A stretch of 41,361 nucleotides of DNA from Oscillospiraceae bacterium (GTDB lineage Bacteria > Bacillota > Clostridia > Saccharofermentanales > Saccharofermentanaceae). The notes below the pieces were generated by a model. That model did not search any database and was not told the origin of the DNA. It was given only the letters and a program-made list of their open reading frames with translations. The DNA lies in the NCBI GenBank assembly GCA_902788505.1, contig CADAKH010000022.1:1-41361 (forward strand). Direction: 5' to 3'. This document shows, piece by piece, positions 8,151 through 16,085 of the stretch (positions are counted from its first letter, which is position 1; each line of letters begins with the position of its first letter). The translations under genes and the position numbers were made by a program.

Positions 8151-9181
8151 CAGCGTTTCCTCCTTGATGCGAAGAAAACATATGCAAAGAACGGTGCGCC
8201 CAGAAGAGCCGTAACAGCGCCGACGGGGATCTCTCTAGGAGATAACAGTGTCCTTGATATAAGGTCACAGAGCGCCATAAATGCACCGCCGTAGATGAAT
8301 GACATCGGGATAACGAGTTTATGTGAAGGACCGAAGATCTTTCTTACAATATGAGGTGCGGCAAGGTCAACAAAACCTATCACGCCCGTGAACGCAACTG
8401 ACACGCCGGTCAGAAGAGAACATATCAGGATCGCGATTATCTTGGTCTTCTTTGCATCGACGCCCATGGCCTGGGCCTGAAGGTCACCGAAGCTCATTAT
8501 GTCCATCTTTCTGGACATCGCGAAAAGGAATACAAACCCGATGATGCACACCGGGAAAAGTATCGCACAGTGCTTCCATCCCCTTGCGGAAAACGACCCC
8601 ATCATCCAGAGCACGAGCTGCTTGGAGTGATCGGAATTCAATGTCGATAAAAGATTCATCATGCCGTTTACAAAAAGCGACAGGATCATACCTATCAGAA
8701 CGACTGTTGTGTTAGATACGCTCCTGTCGACTGCAGACGCCAGCACAAGCGCCGCAATTACAGTCAAAAGCCCGAATACAAAGCCTGCAAAAGGAAGCAT
8801 GAATCCAGCAAGGACAGGGACGGATATCTCAAGGATGAGCACGAGTGCAGCACCCAGCGATGCGCCGGAAGATACACCGAGAGTATAGGAAGACGCCAGA
8901 GGATTTTGCAAAAGCGCCTGCATGCACGCACCGCTTATAGACAGCGCGCCGCCTACAAGGAATGCCATGATCGCTCTCGGCATCCTGATAGTCCAGAAGA
9001 TCGAATCCATCATGGGCTCTATTTCTCCGGGCGTTCCCTTGCCTGTTATATGTCCGCCTATTATCCCGAAAAGGTCTTTGAGAGTTATATATACGCTTCC
9101 CTGTCTGATCGCGAGAACAAGTATAAAAAGGCACAGGACTGCCGATATCACTATCTTTAGTCCTGTGCCCTTCTTAGTCAT
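8150..9181 (-). CDS. FecCD/BtuC-type ABC permease
   Basis: A 343-residue permease with about ten membrane segments. Family hallmarks are IRMPRAIMAFLVGGALSISGACMQALLQNPLA (read in parts near residues 63-95), SSGASLGA near 103-110 and GFVDLAAPHIVRK near 268-280. It would form a homodimer with two copies of the ATPase. It starts 17 bases after the binding protein gene. Codons about 5-17 contain a perfect ten-pair inverted repeat (see 9131-9168) that could restrain its translation relative to the binding protein. Confidence 0.92.
   Translation of the reverse strand: MTKKGTGLKIVISAVLCLFILVLAIRQGSVYITLKDLFGIIGGHITGKGTPGEIEPMMDSIFWTIRMPRAIMAFLVGGALSISGACMQALLQNPLASSYTLGVSSGASLGAALVLILEISVPVLAGFMLPFAGFVFGLLTVIAALVLASAVDRSVSNTTVVLIGMILSLFVNGMMNLLSTLNSDHSKQLVLWMMGSFSARGWKHCAILFPVCIIGFVFLFAMSRKMDIMSFGDLQAQAMGVDAKKTKIIAILICSLLTGVSVAFTGVIGFVDLAAPHIVRKIFGPSHKLVIPMSFIYGGAFMALCDLISRTLLSPREIPVGAVTALLGAPFFAYVFFASRRKR
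9131..9168 (-). promoter_or_regulatory. Strong hairpin inside the start of the permease gene
   Basis: GCACAGGACT (minus, 9168-9159) pairs perfectly with AGTCCTGTGC (9140-9131) around an 18-base loop. It lies in codons about 5-17 of the permease. No T-run follows, so it is not a terminator; it could slow ribosomes or protect the upstream binding-protein message. Confidence 0.55.
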
Positions 9182-9198
9182 GTTAAATCCCTGAAAAA

Positions 9199-10263
9199 TT
9201 ATCCGAGAACCTTCTCGAGAACGTCATTCTTTATGTCATCGAATGACTTGGAGAAGTTGCCGTATGTGTCGGGATAGATGCACTTGCCCCATTCGATCGT
9301 TGCATCTGAGATGTGATGATTGGGACGTGAGCAGAGATCCTCATCGATCTGGTAAACTTCACCGTTCTTAACTGCGGTAACATTCTCCCAGCCTTCAAGA
9401 ACCTTTACCTGCTCTGCCGCATCGGGCATCCAGTTACAGTCCATAAGTATCACGTCAGGGTTGGCAGCGATTACATCTTCAACTGATACTGAGAGCCAGC
9501 CTTCCTGATCGCCGAAAACATTCGTTGCACCGAGCATTTCGAGCATCTCGTTCATGTATGTGCCCTTACCGAATGTGTAAACCGTGGGATACTCAGCTGA
9601 AGGCACGTTCATCATTACGAGAACTGTCTTTCTCTCGCCTTCGGGAATTGTCTTTGCATATTCCTCAACGCCTTCCATGAATACTGTAAGGCCCTTGGCA
9701 TAAGCGAGTCCTTCCGCACCCTTTCCTACACAGGTTCCGATGAACTTGATATCATCGCAGACACCTTCGATAGAATCAGGTGAAGGAATATCAGCTACAC
9801 AGATTCCGCTGTCGATGAGAGACTGGAACGGAGAAGTGCCGCCTACAGAGCTCATTCCTGATGTGAAAACGATATCAGGGCTGAGAGCTGCGATAGCTTC
9901 GTTGTCGGGTGCCATCATATCGAACTGGGCAACATCTGCGGGAAGCTTGTCTGCATATGAGGCAGAGTTTGTATCGATACCTACGATCTTGTCACCCAGA
10001 CCGAGTTCGATCAGAACCTGTGTTGTTGAAGGAGCCATTGAAACGATCTTCTCGACATTGTCAGGAACTGTAATGGCATTGCCTGCACGGTCCTGAGTAG
10101 GCTTATCGATATTCATCTCCTCGACGACATCCTGGCCAACGGAGACAAGTGCTCCGAAATCGGACTCTTCAGCCATCTCCTTGATTTCCATGAGCTTTGC
10201 GCAGCCCGTTGCAAAAGACAACGTGGTTACGACAGCAAGGATAACCGAAAGTAATCTCTTCAT
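9199..10263 (-). CDS. BtuF-type ABC solute-binding lipoprotein
   Basis: A 354-residue lipoprotein of the periplasmic-binding-2 (helical backbone) class, the capture protein for the adjacent permease. The signal peptide ends in the lipobox SFATGC (Cys21). The binding domain opens at about residue 75 with VEKIVSMAPSTTQVLIELGLGDKIVGI, and later shows NPDVILMD and CSRPNHHI, the position where family members often have RPG. The ATG at 10263 is chosen over an upstream in-frame start because AGGAGG sits nine bases before it. Cobalamin or cobinamide is the favoured ligand because metF and metH genes lie divergently 140 bases away; heme or iron-siderophore is the alternative. No cobalamin riboswitch is visible in the leader. 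Confidence 0.88.
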   Translation of the reverse strand: MKRLLSVILAVVTTLSFATGCAKLMEIKEMAEESDFGALVSVGQDVVEEMNIDKPTQDRAGNAITVPDNVEKIVSMAPSTTQVLIELGLGDKIVGIDTNSASYADKLPADVAQFDMMAPDNEAIAALSPDIVFTSGMSSVGGTSPFQSLIDSGICVADIPSPDSIEGVCDDIKFIGTCVGKGAEGLAYAKGLTVFMEGVEEYAKTIPEGERKTVLVMMNVPSAEYPTVYTFGKGTYMNEMLEMLGATNVFGDQEGWLSVSVEDVIAANPDVILMDCNWMPDAAEQVKVLEGWENVTAVKNGEVYQIDEDLCSRPNHHISDATIEWGKCIYPDTYGNFSKSFDDIKNDVLEKVLG

Positions 10264-10272
10264 AATTGTTTT

Positions 10273-10278
10273 CCTCCT
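10273..10278 (-). promoter_or_regulatory. RBS fixing the binding-protein start
   Basis: Perfect AGGAGG nine bases before the ATG at 10263; the alternative start at 10287 has no such site. Confidence 0.85.
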
Positions 10279-10402
10279 GAAAGACAAAGCATATATAAAG
10301 TCTTTCTTTTCGAAAAGATTATAATCTATAAGCTACTTTTGATGTATACTTTATGGCATCTGTTCAATATCAAAAATCTATGTTCAAACAAGGAATTTTA
10401 TT

Positions 10403-11266
10403 ATGAAGATTAACAAAATACTTGCTGACAAAAACCCCTCGATCTCATTTGAAGTTTTCCCGCCCAAAGCCGAAACCGGCCTTAACGACGTTAAGAGCGC
10501 AGCAGGCGCCATTGCGGCACTCGGTCCTTCATTCATGTCTGTTACTTACGGTGCGGCCGGCTCCACTTCCAAGATGACGATCGAAGTCGCATCAGATATC
10601 AAGAATCTTCACGGCGTCACCGTCATGCCCCACCTTACCTGTGTGGCATCCTCAAAAGAGCATGTCAGGAATATGCTCGCCCAGATCCGCGAGAACAACA
10701 TAGATAACATCATGGCTTTAAGAGGCGATATTCCGAAAGACGGCATCGTCTGCAACGATTATCTTCATGCATCAGACCTTATAAGGGATATCAGGTCAAT
10801 AGATCCCGATATCTGCATCGGAGGTGCATGCTATCCGGAAGGACACATCGAGTGCGTTCACAAATCCGATGATATCCATTTTCTCAAGGAGAAGGTCGAT
10901 GCAGGCTGTGATTTCCTTACGACACAGATGTTCTTCGACAACAACATCTTCTACAACTTCCTTTACAGGGTTAAGGATATCGGCATTAATGTTCCAGTTG
11001 TTCCTGGCATCATGCCAATCACGACAGCCAGGCAGCTCTCACGTTCCGTACAGCTCTCAGGCACAAGCGTTCCCGAGCGTTTCAAGGCAATAGTTGACCG
11101 CTTCGGTGATGACCCGGTATCAATGCGTCAGGCAGGAATCATATATGCCACAGAGCAGATAATCGACCTTATCGCAAACGGCATCAACCACATTCACGTT
11201 TATTCAATGAACAAACCGGATGTTGCATCCGACATACTCAATAACTTAAAAGGAATCGTCAGCTAA
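10403..11266 (+). CDS. metF: 5,10-methylenetetrahydrofolate reductase
   Basis: A 287-residue flavoprotein that reduces methylene-THF to methyl-THF, the methyl donor for the MetH core two genes on. The N-terminal PSISFEVFPPKAE (residues 10-22) and later MALRGDIP and AGCDFLTTQMFFDN (about 168-181) are hallmark segments of MTHFR, followed by PVVPGIMPI. Length is usual for the bacterial enzyme. It begins with ATG after AAGGAA and ends in TAATG, overlapping the start of the next gene by one base. First gene of a metF - reactivation protein - metH operon. Confidence 0.95.
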   Translation: MKINKILADKNPSISFEVFPPKAETGLNDVKSAAGAIAALGPSFMSVTYGAAGSTSKMTIEVASDIKNLHGVTVMPHLTCVASSKEHVRNMLAQIRENNIDNIMALRGDIPKDGIVCNDYLHASDLIRDIRSIDPDICIGGACYPEGHIECVHKSDDIHFLKEKVDAGCDFLTTQMFFDNNIFYNFLYRVKDIGINVPVVPGIMPITTARQLSRSVQLSGTSVPERFKAIVDRFGDDPVSMRQAGIIYATEQIIDLIANGINHIHVYSMNKPDVASDILNNLKGIVS

Positions 11267-11946
11267 TGCCCCTGGAAGTCGAAATACCGGTAAAAGAAGT
11301 TCAGAGATACATGGGCTACCACGGTATCGTTGAGATTGAGCCCGATATGAAGGACAAGATCGATAAAGCAATCGATCATGTCAGCACTCAGTCTCACCCG
11401 CGCATAATATCGAAAGAATATCCCGTTAAGATCAACGGAAACGACATCACAATATGCGCGGAATCCGAAGAACTCATCCTTCATTCGGAAGGCCTTGCAA
11501 GGAACCTTGAAGGCTGCATCGGAGCAGTGCTCCTTGCCGCAACGATAGGTCCCGCATGCGATATGCTGGTCAGAAGAGCAAGTATCCGTTCTGCTGCCGA
11601 AGCTTACATTTATCAGGCTGCAGGTGCTGCTGCGATCGAGGCTTTCCTTGACGATTACAACGAAAAGCTCAAGGCATCTTTTGAAGCGAGAGGGTTCTTT
11701 CTCCGCCCGAGATTCTCACCCGGATACGGCGACCTTTCACTTGAACATCAGAAAGACTGGTTCAGGCTTCTTGATATAACAAAGCAGATAGGGATCGAAC
11801 TTACGGATTCACTTCTCATGGTTCCGACAAAATCCGTCACTGCCATAATCGGTGTCGGTTACGATAAGAAAAACACGGGATGCTGCTCCGGCTGTGCCGG
11901 CTGCAACAGAAGCGCGTCCTGTGAATTCTCAAAAGAGAGGAAATGA
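11266..11946 (+). CDS. Free-standing MetH reactivation-domain protein
   Basis: A 226-residue protein resembling the C-terminal activation domain of cobalamin-dependent methionine synthase (Pfam Met_synt_B12), which binds S-adenosylmethionine and remethylates oxidised cob(II)alamin. The family motif appears as RPRFSPGYGDLSLEHQ (about residues 144-159). In E. coli this domain is fused to MetH; here it is a separate gene placed directly before the MetH core, with metF overlapping its start by one base. The C-terminus carries a cysteine cluster, CCSGCAGCNRSASC (about 205-218), which is absent from E. coli MetH and could bind a metal or Fe-S cluster for low-potential electron transfer. That last point is inference. 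Confidence 0.88.
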   Translation: MPLEVEIPVKEVQRYMGYHGIVEIEPDMKDKIDKAIDHVSTQSHPRIISKEYPVKINGNDITICAESEELILHSEGLARNLEGCIGAVLLAATIGPACDMLVRRASIRSAAEAYIYQAAGAAAIEAFLDDYNEKLKASFEARGFFLRPRFSPGYGDLSLEHQKDWFRLLDITKQIGIELTDSLLMVPTKSVTAIIGVGYDKKNTGCCSGCAGCNRSASCEFSKERK

Positions 11947-11949
11947 TCG

Positions 11950-14352
11950 ATGGGTTTACGCGAAAGACTTGGTAAAGAATGGTTATTCTGTGACGGCGGC
12001 ACAGGTTCTATCCTTCAGAAGATGGGACTTAAGGGCGGCGAACTTCCGGAGACATGGAATCTCACAAGACCTGACGATATCAAGGCTCTGAACAGAGGCT
12101 ATTTCGATGCCGGTTCGAATATCGTAAACACCAACACTTTCGGTGCAAACAGATTCAAGTTTGATAACGTATCCAAGATCGTCACGGCAGGCGTAAAGAT
12201 CTGTCAGCAGGCCCGCAGGGAAGCCGGCCGCGAAGACGATGCATATGTGGCTATCGATGTAGGTCCTACCGGGAAACTCTTAGAGCCTATGGGCGATCTT
12301 TCTTTCAATGAGGCAGTCGATGTTTTCGCTGAGATAATAAAAGCAGGATATGAAGCAGGCGGCGATGTGGTCGTAATAGAGACCATGAGTGACTCTTATG
12401 AAGCCAAGGCCGCTGTTGTAGCTGCACATGAAGTGTGCGATCTGCCTGTCATAGTCACTATGGTTTACGATGAATCAGGCAAGCTCCTTACAGGAGGCGG
12501 CGTCGAAGGAACTGTCGCAATGCTCGAAGGACTCAAAGTTGATGCGATCGGTATCAACTGCGGTTTCGGCCCCAAGCAGATGCTTCCCATCGCAGAGCGC
12601 CTTGTTGCTTGCTGTTCCCTTCCTATCGTGGTTAATCCCAATGCAGGCCTCCCGAGGACCGAGAACGGCGTCACCGTATATGATGTCGATCCAAATGAGT
12701 TCTCGGAAATAATGGAGGATATCGCAAAGCTCGGTGTGCATGTCATGGGCGGCTGCTGCGGCACAACACCCGATCACATCAGCACGATGATAAGAAAGGT
12801 AAAGGCTCTCCCCTTCATTGAACCTGTTGCAAAGGATACAACCTATGTCACGAGTTTTGCCGACTGCGTAAAGATCGGAAGAAAACCCGTCATCATCGGC
12901 GAGCGTATCAACCCCACGGGCAAGAAGAAACTCCAGCAGGCATTAAGAGACAACAACATCGACTACCTTCTGACCGAAGCTTTGAATCAGGAAGAGGCAG
13001 GCGCCGATATCCTTGACGTTAATGTCGGACTTCCGGAGATCGATGAGCCCGTCATGATGGAGAATGTCATCATGAAGATCCAGTCGGTAACAAATCTTCC
13101 TCTTCAGATAGATACAACAGATATCGAAGCTTTGGAACGCGGAATGCGTATCTATAACGGAAAGCCCATGATCAACTCCGTCAACGGCAAGGAAGAGAAT
13201 ATCAGGGCTGTCATGCCTCTCGTTGCAAAATACGGCGGCGTGCTCGTTGCGCTCCCGCTTGACGAAGGCGGCATCCCTGAGACATCAGACGGAAGAATTG
13301 CAATTGCAAAAAGACTCTACGAGGCTGCTGACAGATACGGTATCCCCAGAAAAGATATCGTCATAGACGGTCTTGCTATGACGATCTCGTCAGACCCCAA
13401 TTCTGCTATCGCAACTCTCGATACGGTAAGACGTGTAAGAGATGAATTCAACGGTCATTCTATACTCGGCGTATCCAACATCTCATTCGGTCTTCCTGCA
13501 AGAGAACTCGTCAATTCGCACTTCCTTACGATGGCGATGCAGAACGGTCTCTCATGCGCTATCATCAATCCCTGCAACGGTCCCATGATGGCATCTTACA
13601 GATCATATAACGCACTCATGAATCTCGACCCCAACCTCGAAGGATTCATAAATGCGTACAAGGATTATGTGACCGGCTCTTCCGCCTCCGCAGGCACTTC
13701 CAAGTCATCATCTTCCGCTTTGTCAGGCACTGTGTTAAGCCTTGCGGAAGCGATCGAAAGAGGCGTTACGGGACGTGCGGCTGAGGCAATGAAGGAAGCT
13801 TTGGATTCAGGAAGAGAATCTCTCGAGATAATCGATACTGACCTTATCCCTGCCCTTGACCGCGTCGGAAAAGGATACGAGGCAGGTACTGTCTTCCTCC
13901 CCCAGCTTCTTATGAGTGCAGATGCCGCAAAGGCAGCTTTCGCCGTCGTCAAAGAGGCAATGGCTGATAAGCCGAGAAATACAAAGGGACAGGTGATCCT
14001 TGCAACAGTCAAAGGCGATATCCACGACATCGGCAAGAACATCGTCAAGGTCATGCTCGAGAACTACGGCTACGATGTAATCGACCTCGGTAAGGATGTA
14101 CCGCCGGAAGTCATAGTTGACTGCGCTATCGAGAACAATATCAGCGTCGTCGGACTTTCCGCCCTGATGACAACCACTGTAGCTTCGATGGAAGAAACGA
14201 TCAATCTCCTGCGCGAGAAAAAGCCCGGCACCAAAGTAGTTGTCGGCGGTGCCGTAATGACACAGGAATACGCAGATAAGATCGGTGCCGATGCTTATGC
14301 CAAAGATGCAATGGGCACTGTAAGATACTGTGATTCGGTCTTCGGAGAATAA
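11950..14352 (+). CDS. metH: Cobalamin-dependent methionine synthase, core
   Basis: An 800-residue methionine synthase that moves a methyl group from methyl-THF through cobalamin to homocysteine. Domains in order: homocysteine methyltransferase (1-290, zinc ligands Cys204 in GINCG and Cys269/Cys270 in GGCC), pterin-binding (about 310-570, GERINPTGKKK), a Ser/Ala-rich linker at about 578-595, cap helix bundle (596-670), and the B12-binding Rossmann domain (678-800) with D690-x-H692-x-x-G695 supplying the cobalt-ligating histidine. The E. coli enzyme is ~1227 residues; the missing reactivation domain is supplied by the preceding gene. ATG start overlaps no gene, three bases after the previous stop. 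It ends exactly where the convergent gene ends. Confidence 0.96.
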   Translation: MGLRERLGKEWLFCDGGTGSILQKMGLKGGELPETWNLTRPDDIKALNRGYFDAGSNIVNTNTFGANRFKFDNVSKIVTAGVKICQQARREAGREDDAYVAIDVGPTGKLLEPMGDLSFNEAVDVFAEIIKAGYEAGGDVVVIETMSDSYEAKAAVVAAHEVCDLPVIVTMVYDESGKLLTGGGVEGTVAMLEGLKVDAIGINCGFGPKQMLPIAERLVACCSLPIVVNPNAGLPRTENGVTVYDVDPNEFSEIMEDIAKLGVHVMGGCCGTTPDHISTMIRKVKALPFIEPVAKDTTYVTSFADCVKIGRKPVIIGERINPTGKKKLQQALRDNNIDYLLTEALNQEEAGADILDVNVGLPEIDEPVMMENVIMKIQSVTNLPLQIDTTDIEALERGMRIYNGKPMINSVNGKEENIRAVMPLVAKYGGVLVALPLDEGGIPETSDGRIAIAKRLYEAADRYGIPRKDIVIDGLAMTISSDPNSAIATLDTVRRVRDEFNGHSILGVSNISFGLPARELVNSHFLTMAMQNGLSCAIINPCNGPMMASYRSYNALMNLDPNLEGFINAYKDYVTGSSASAGTSKSSSSALSGTVLSLAEAIERGVTGRAAEAMKEALDSGRESLEIIDTDLIPALDRVGKGYEAGTVFLPQLLMSADAAKAAFAVVKEAMADKPRNTKGQVILATVKGDIHDIGKNIVKVMLENYGYDVIDLGKDVPPEVIVDCAIENNISVVGLSALMTTTVASMEETINLLREKKPGTKVVVGGAVMTQEYADKIGADAYAKDAMGTVRYCDSVFGE

Positions 14353-14796
14353 TTACTGCTTCTTTTTTTCCTTAATTATCAGGGAAGCTCCGCAGAATGA
14401 GCATACATTGGCATTCTCTTCCCTGACAGATCCGCAGTTCGGACAGTTGGTGTAATATTTATGCTTTAAGAACTCGGCCTTCTCGTCGAGTTCTTTCTGG
14501 ATCTTCTCATTCTTTTCGACGAGCTTTTCCGTCTCTTGGACTTCCTTTGTGATATGCACCTTTTTCATATAGATGTGTCCTGCGATTATATATGCGACGA
14601 ACAGCAGCATGAAGATTACCGGTGTGTAGTATATAAGGTTGTCCAGGAAGTGAAACAGCGCGCCTTCGATAAACGTATCTTCGATCAAAGGCACCACGAG
14701 TTCGTAATACCAGTTCGTGATGAATAAAAGCAGGTTAATGGCGATTCCGGCCACGCCTATCGGAAAAGCATACTTGAAAAATTTCTGAAGTTTCAT
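14353..14796 (-). CDS. Small membrane zinc-ribbon protein
   Basis: A 147-residue protein of unknown function. Two membrane segments (about residues 12-30 and 55-75) frame a loop, then comes a charged helix likely to form a coiled coil (about 78-110) and a zinc ribbon with CPNCG...CSFCG (about 118-137). The sequence resembles the C-terminal half of the product of the preceding gene: YELVVPLIED versus YELVIPVFEN, and YYTNCPNCG versus YYNSCPNCG. It therefore looks like a truncated paralogue made by tandem duplication. Its ATG overlaps the previous stop by four bases. The stop codon abuts the metH stop codon with no gap. Confidence 0.8.
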   Translation of the reverse strand: MKLQKFFKYAFPIGVAGIAINLLLFITNWYYELVVPLIEDTFIEGALFHFLDNLIYYTPVIFMLLFVAYIIAGHIYMKKVHITKEVQETEKLVEKNEKIQKELDEKAEFLKHKYYTNCPNCGSVREENANVCSFCGASLIIKEKKKQ

Positions 14797-15911
14797 TTTG
14801 CTTTCTCCTCATTTTTTCCGGCAGAAGCATTCTTCTCAGCACCAACGCTGATCTTGCGTACTGAAGTCAGATCTCCTTTTTCGTAGGATATTACTTCCAA
14901 AGAAGATCCGCAGGTCAGACATGTTCTCAAAGCTTTTGAAGCTACAGCTCCGCAGTTCGGACAGGAATTGTAATACCACTTCTCGCCGAGTTTTGAATTG
15001 ATGAAACTCTCGGTCACAAGCCTTTTCTCTGCGGCACCGTTATCTGCAACGATCCTCACTGCGCATTCGTATAGGATCTTCACCTTGAACTTTGTGATAA
15101 TAAGACTTCCGACAGCGATCAGGAGAGCATTTACAGACATGAAGTAGAATACCACTTCATCTATGATCATAAATGCAATATCAGTCATTATCATGTTCTC
15201 GAAAACAGGGATAACCAATTCATAAAAGAAAAAGTTCACCACTACACAACCGATCAGCGCCCAGACAAGTTTTGGCTGTCTGATCCAAAGTATCTTCGGT
15301 GTCCTGTTCATTGTCTCAACAACTTTTTTTATATTTTCGGGACCGTATTCCCTGTCGTAGAAGGAGATATAGAACTGTTTGTCATCCTTTGACACCCAGC
15401 AGAATTTAGTGCCGTTTCTGGTAGCAGGAGTATTCTTGCTTAAATTCCAGATCTTGCCGACGAATCTCTCAGGATTGGCATACCTGATCGTTTCCAGATC
15501 CGAGGTCTGATCGTATTTTATAAGGCTTACAATTAAAATAACAAAGCTTGCAAAGAAGATTCCGAGATTGAGAAGGTTATAACCGGGAACCATGCCTTCG
15601 GCTACACTTCTGATAATAAACAGGGTAAAAAAGCCGACAATCAGCACGCTGATTATTCCCATCGTCCTGAAGATCCCGAAAAAATCGCCCTCATCTTCAA
15701 GCCCGTAACCGCCATATCCGCCGCCACTGTAGTGACTGCTGCTGCGATATCCGCTGCTGTGCGAACTGCTCATGTGAAAACCGCTGCCACTGCTGCGGAA
15801 TCCACCGCCGCCGCTGCTGCGGAATCCCCCACCGCCGCTGCTGCGGAATCCCCCGCCGCCGTGGTGACCGCCTGAATGAAATCCTCCTCCGTGGAATCCG
15901 CCTCTTGCCAT
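14793..15911 (-). CDS. Gly/Ser/His-rich membrane zinc-ribbon protein
   Basis: A 372-residue protein of unknown function. Residues 1-70 are almost only Gly, Ser, His, Phe and Arg, with three tandem GGGFRSSG units; the protein then has two hydrophobic segments (about 83-105 and 112-132), a soluble part of about 80 residues containing FCWVSKDDKQFYISFYDREYG (read in parts), two more membrane segments (about 213-235 and 245-275) and a C-terminal zinc ribbon CPNCG...CLTCG (about 319-340). The low-complexity start resembles the flexible tails of TPM-type membrane proteins but sits at the opposite end. There is no signal peptide, so the Gly-rich region is probably cytoplasmic. Own promoter at 15942-15969; cotranscribed with the following small paralogue. 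Confidence 0.8.
   Translation of the reverse strand: MARGGFHGGGFHSGGHHGGGGFRSSGGGGFRSSGGGGFRSSGSGFHMSSSHSSGYRSSSHYSGGGYGGYGLEDEGDFFGIFRTMGIISVLIVGFFTLFIIRSVAEGMVPGYNLLNLGIFFASFVILIVSLIKYDQTSDLETIRYANPERFVGKIWNLSKNTPATRNGTKFCWVSKDDKQFYISFYDREYGPENIKKVVETMNRTPKILWIRQPKLVWALIGCVVVNFFFYELVIPVFENMIMTDIAFMIIDEVVFYFMSVNALLIAVGSLIITKFKVKILYECAVRIVADNGAAEKRLVTESFINSKLGEKWYYNSCPNCGAVASKALRTCLTCGSSLEVISYEKGDLTSVRKISVGAEKNASAGKNEEKAK
15789..15860. repeat. Three 24-bp tandem repeats in a coding region
   Basis: Three copies of a 24-base unit beginning GCTGCTGCGGAATCC (starts 15789, 15813, 15837; the first copy begins AC instead of GC). Each encodes eight residues, FRSSGGGG-like, in the N-terminus of the zinc-ribbon protein. 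Being a multiple of three, changes in copy number would keep the frame. Confidence 0.85.
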
Positions 15912-15941
15912 CCTCTATCCCCCTTCGAATGTCTTATATCA

Positions 15942-15969
15942 ATTATAAAAGTTGCGTGGAGTTTGTAAA
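15942..15969 (-). promoter_or_regulatory. Promoter of the zinc-ribbon gene pair
   Basis: Minus strand TTTACA (15969-15964), 16-base spacer, TATAAT (15947-15942), about 30 bases before the ATG. Confidence 0.7.
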
Positions 15970-15998
15970 GAAATCCCCGTGCTGTTTTACCATTCAGC

Positions 15999-16042
15999 AA
16001 AAAACTTACCGGCCGGATCTTTCGGGCAATCCGGCCGGTAAG
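15999..16042 (-). terminator. Terminator of the ThiT-aquaporin gene
   Basis: A perfect 14-pair stem (CTTACCGGCCGGAT at 16005-16018 with its complement at 16029-16042), ten-base loop, followed on the minus strand by TTTTTT (15999-16004). One of the strongest terminators in the window. Confidence 0.95.
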
Positions 16043-16085
16043 CAACGTGGAAGGGTATCTTATGATACCGCAAATGAATTCCTGA

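Noticed and set aside
9131..9168. Hairpin as an intrinsic terminator
   Set aside because: It is inside coding sequence, with no T-run after the stem on the minus strand.
10264..10402. Cobalamin riboswitch between importer and metF
   Set aside because: The 139-base region is shared by two divergent genes, is too short, and lacks the B12-box bases.
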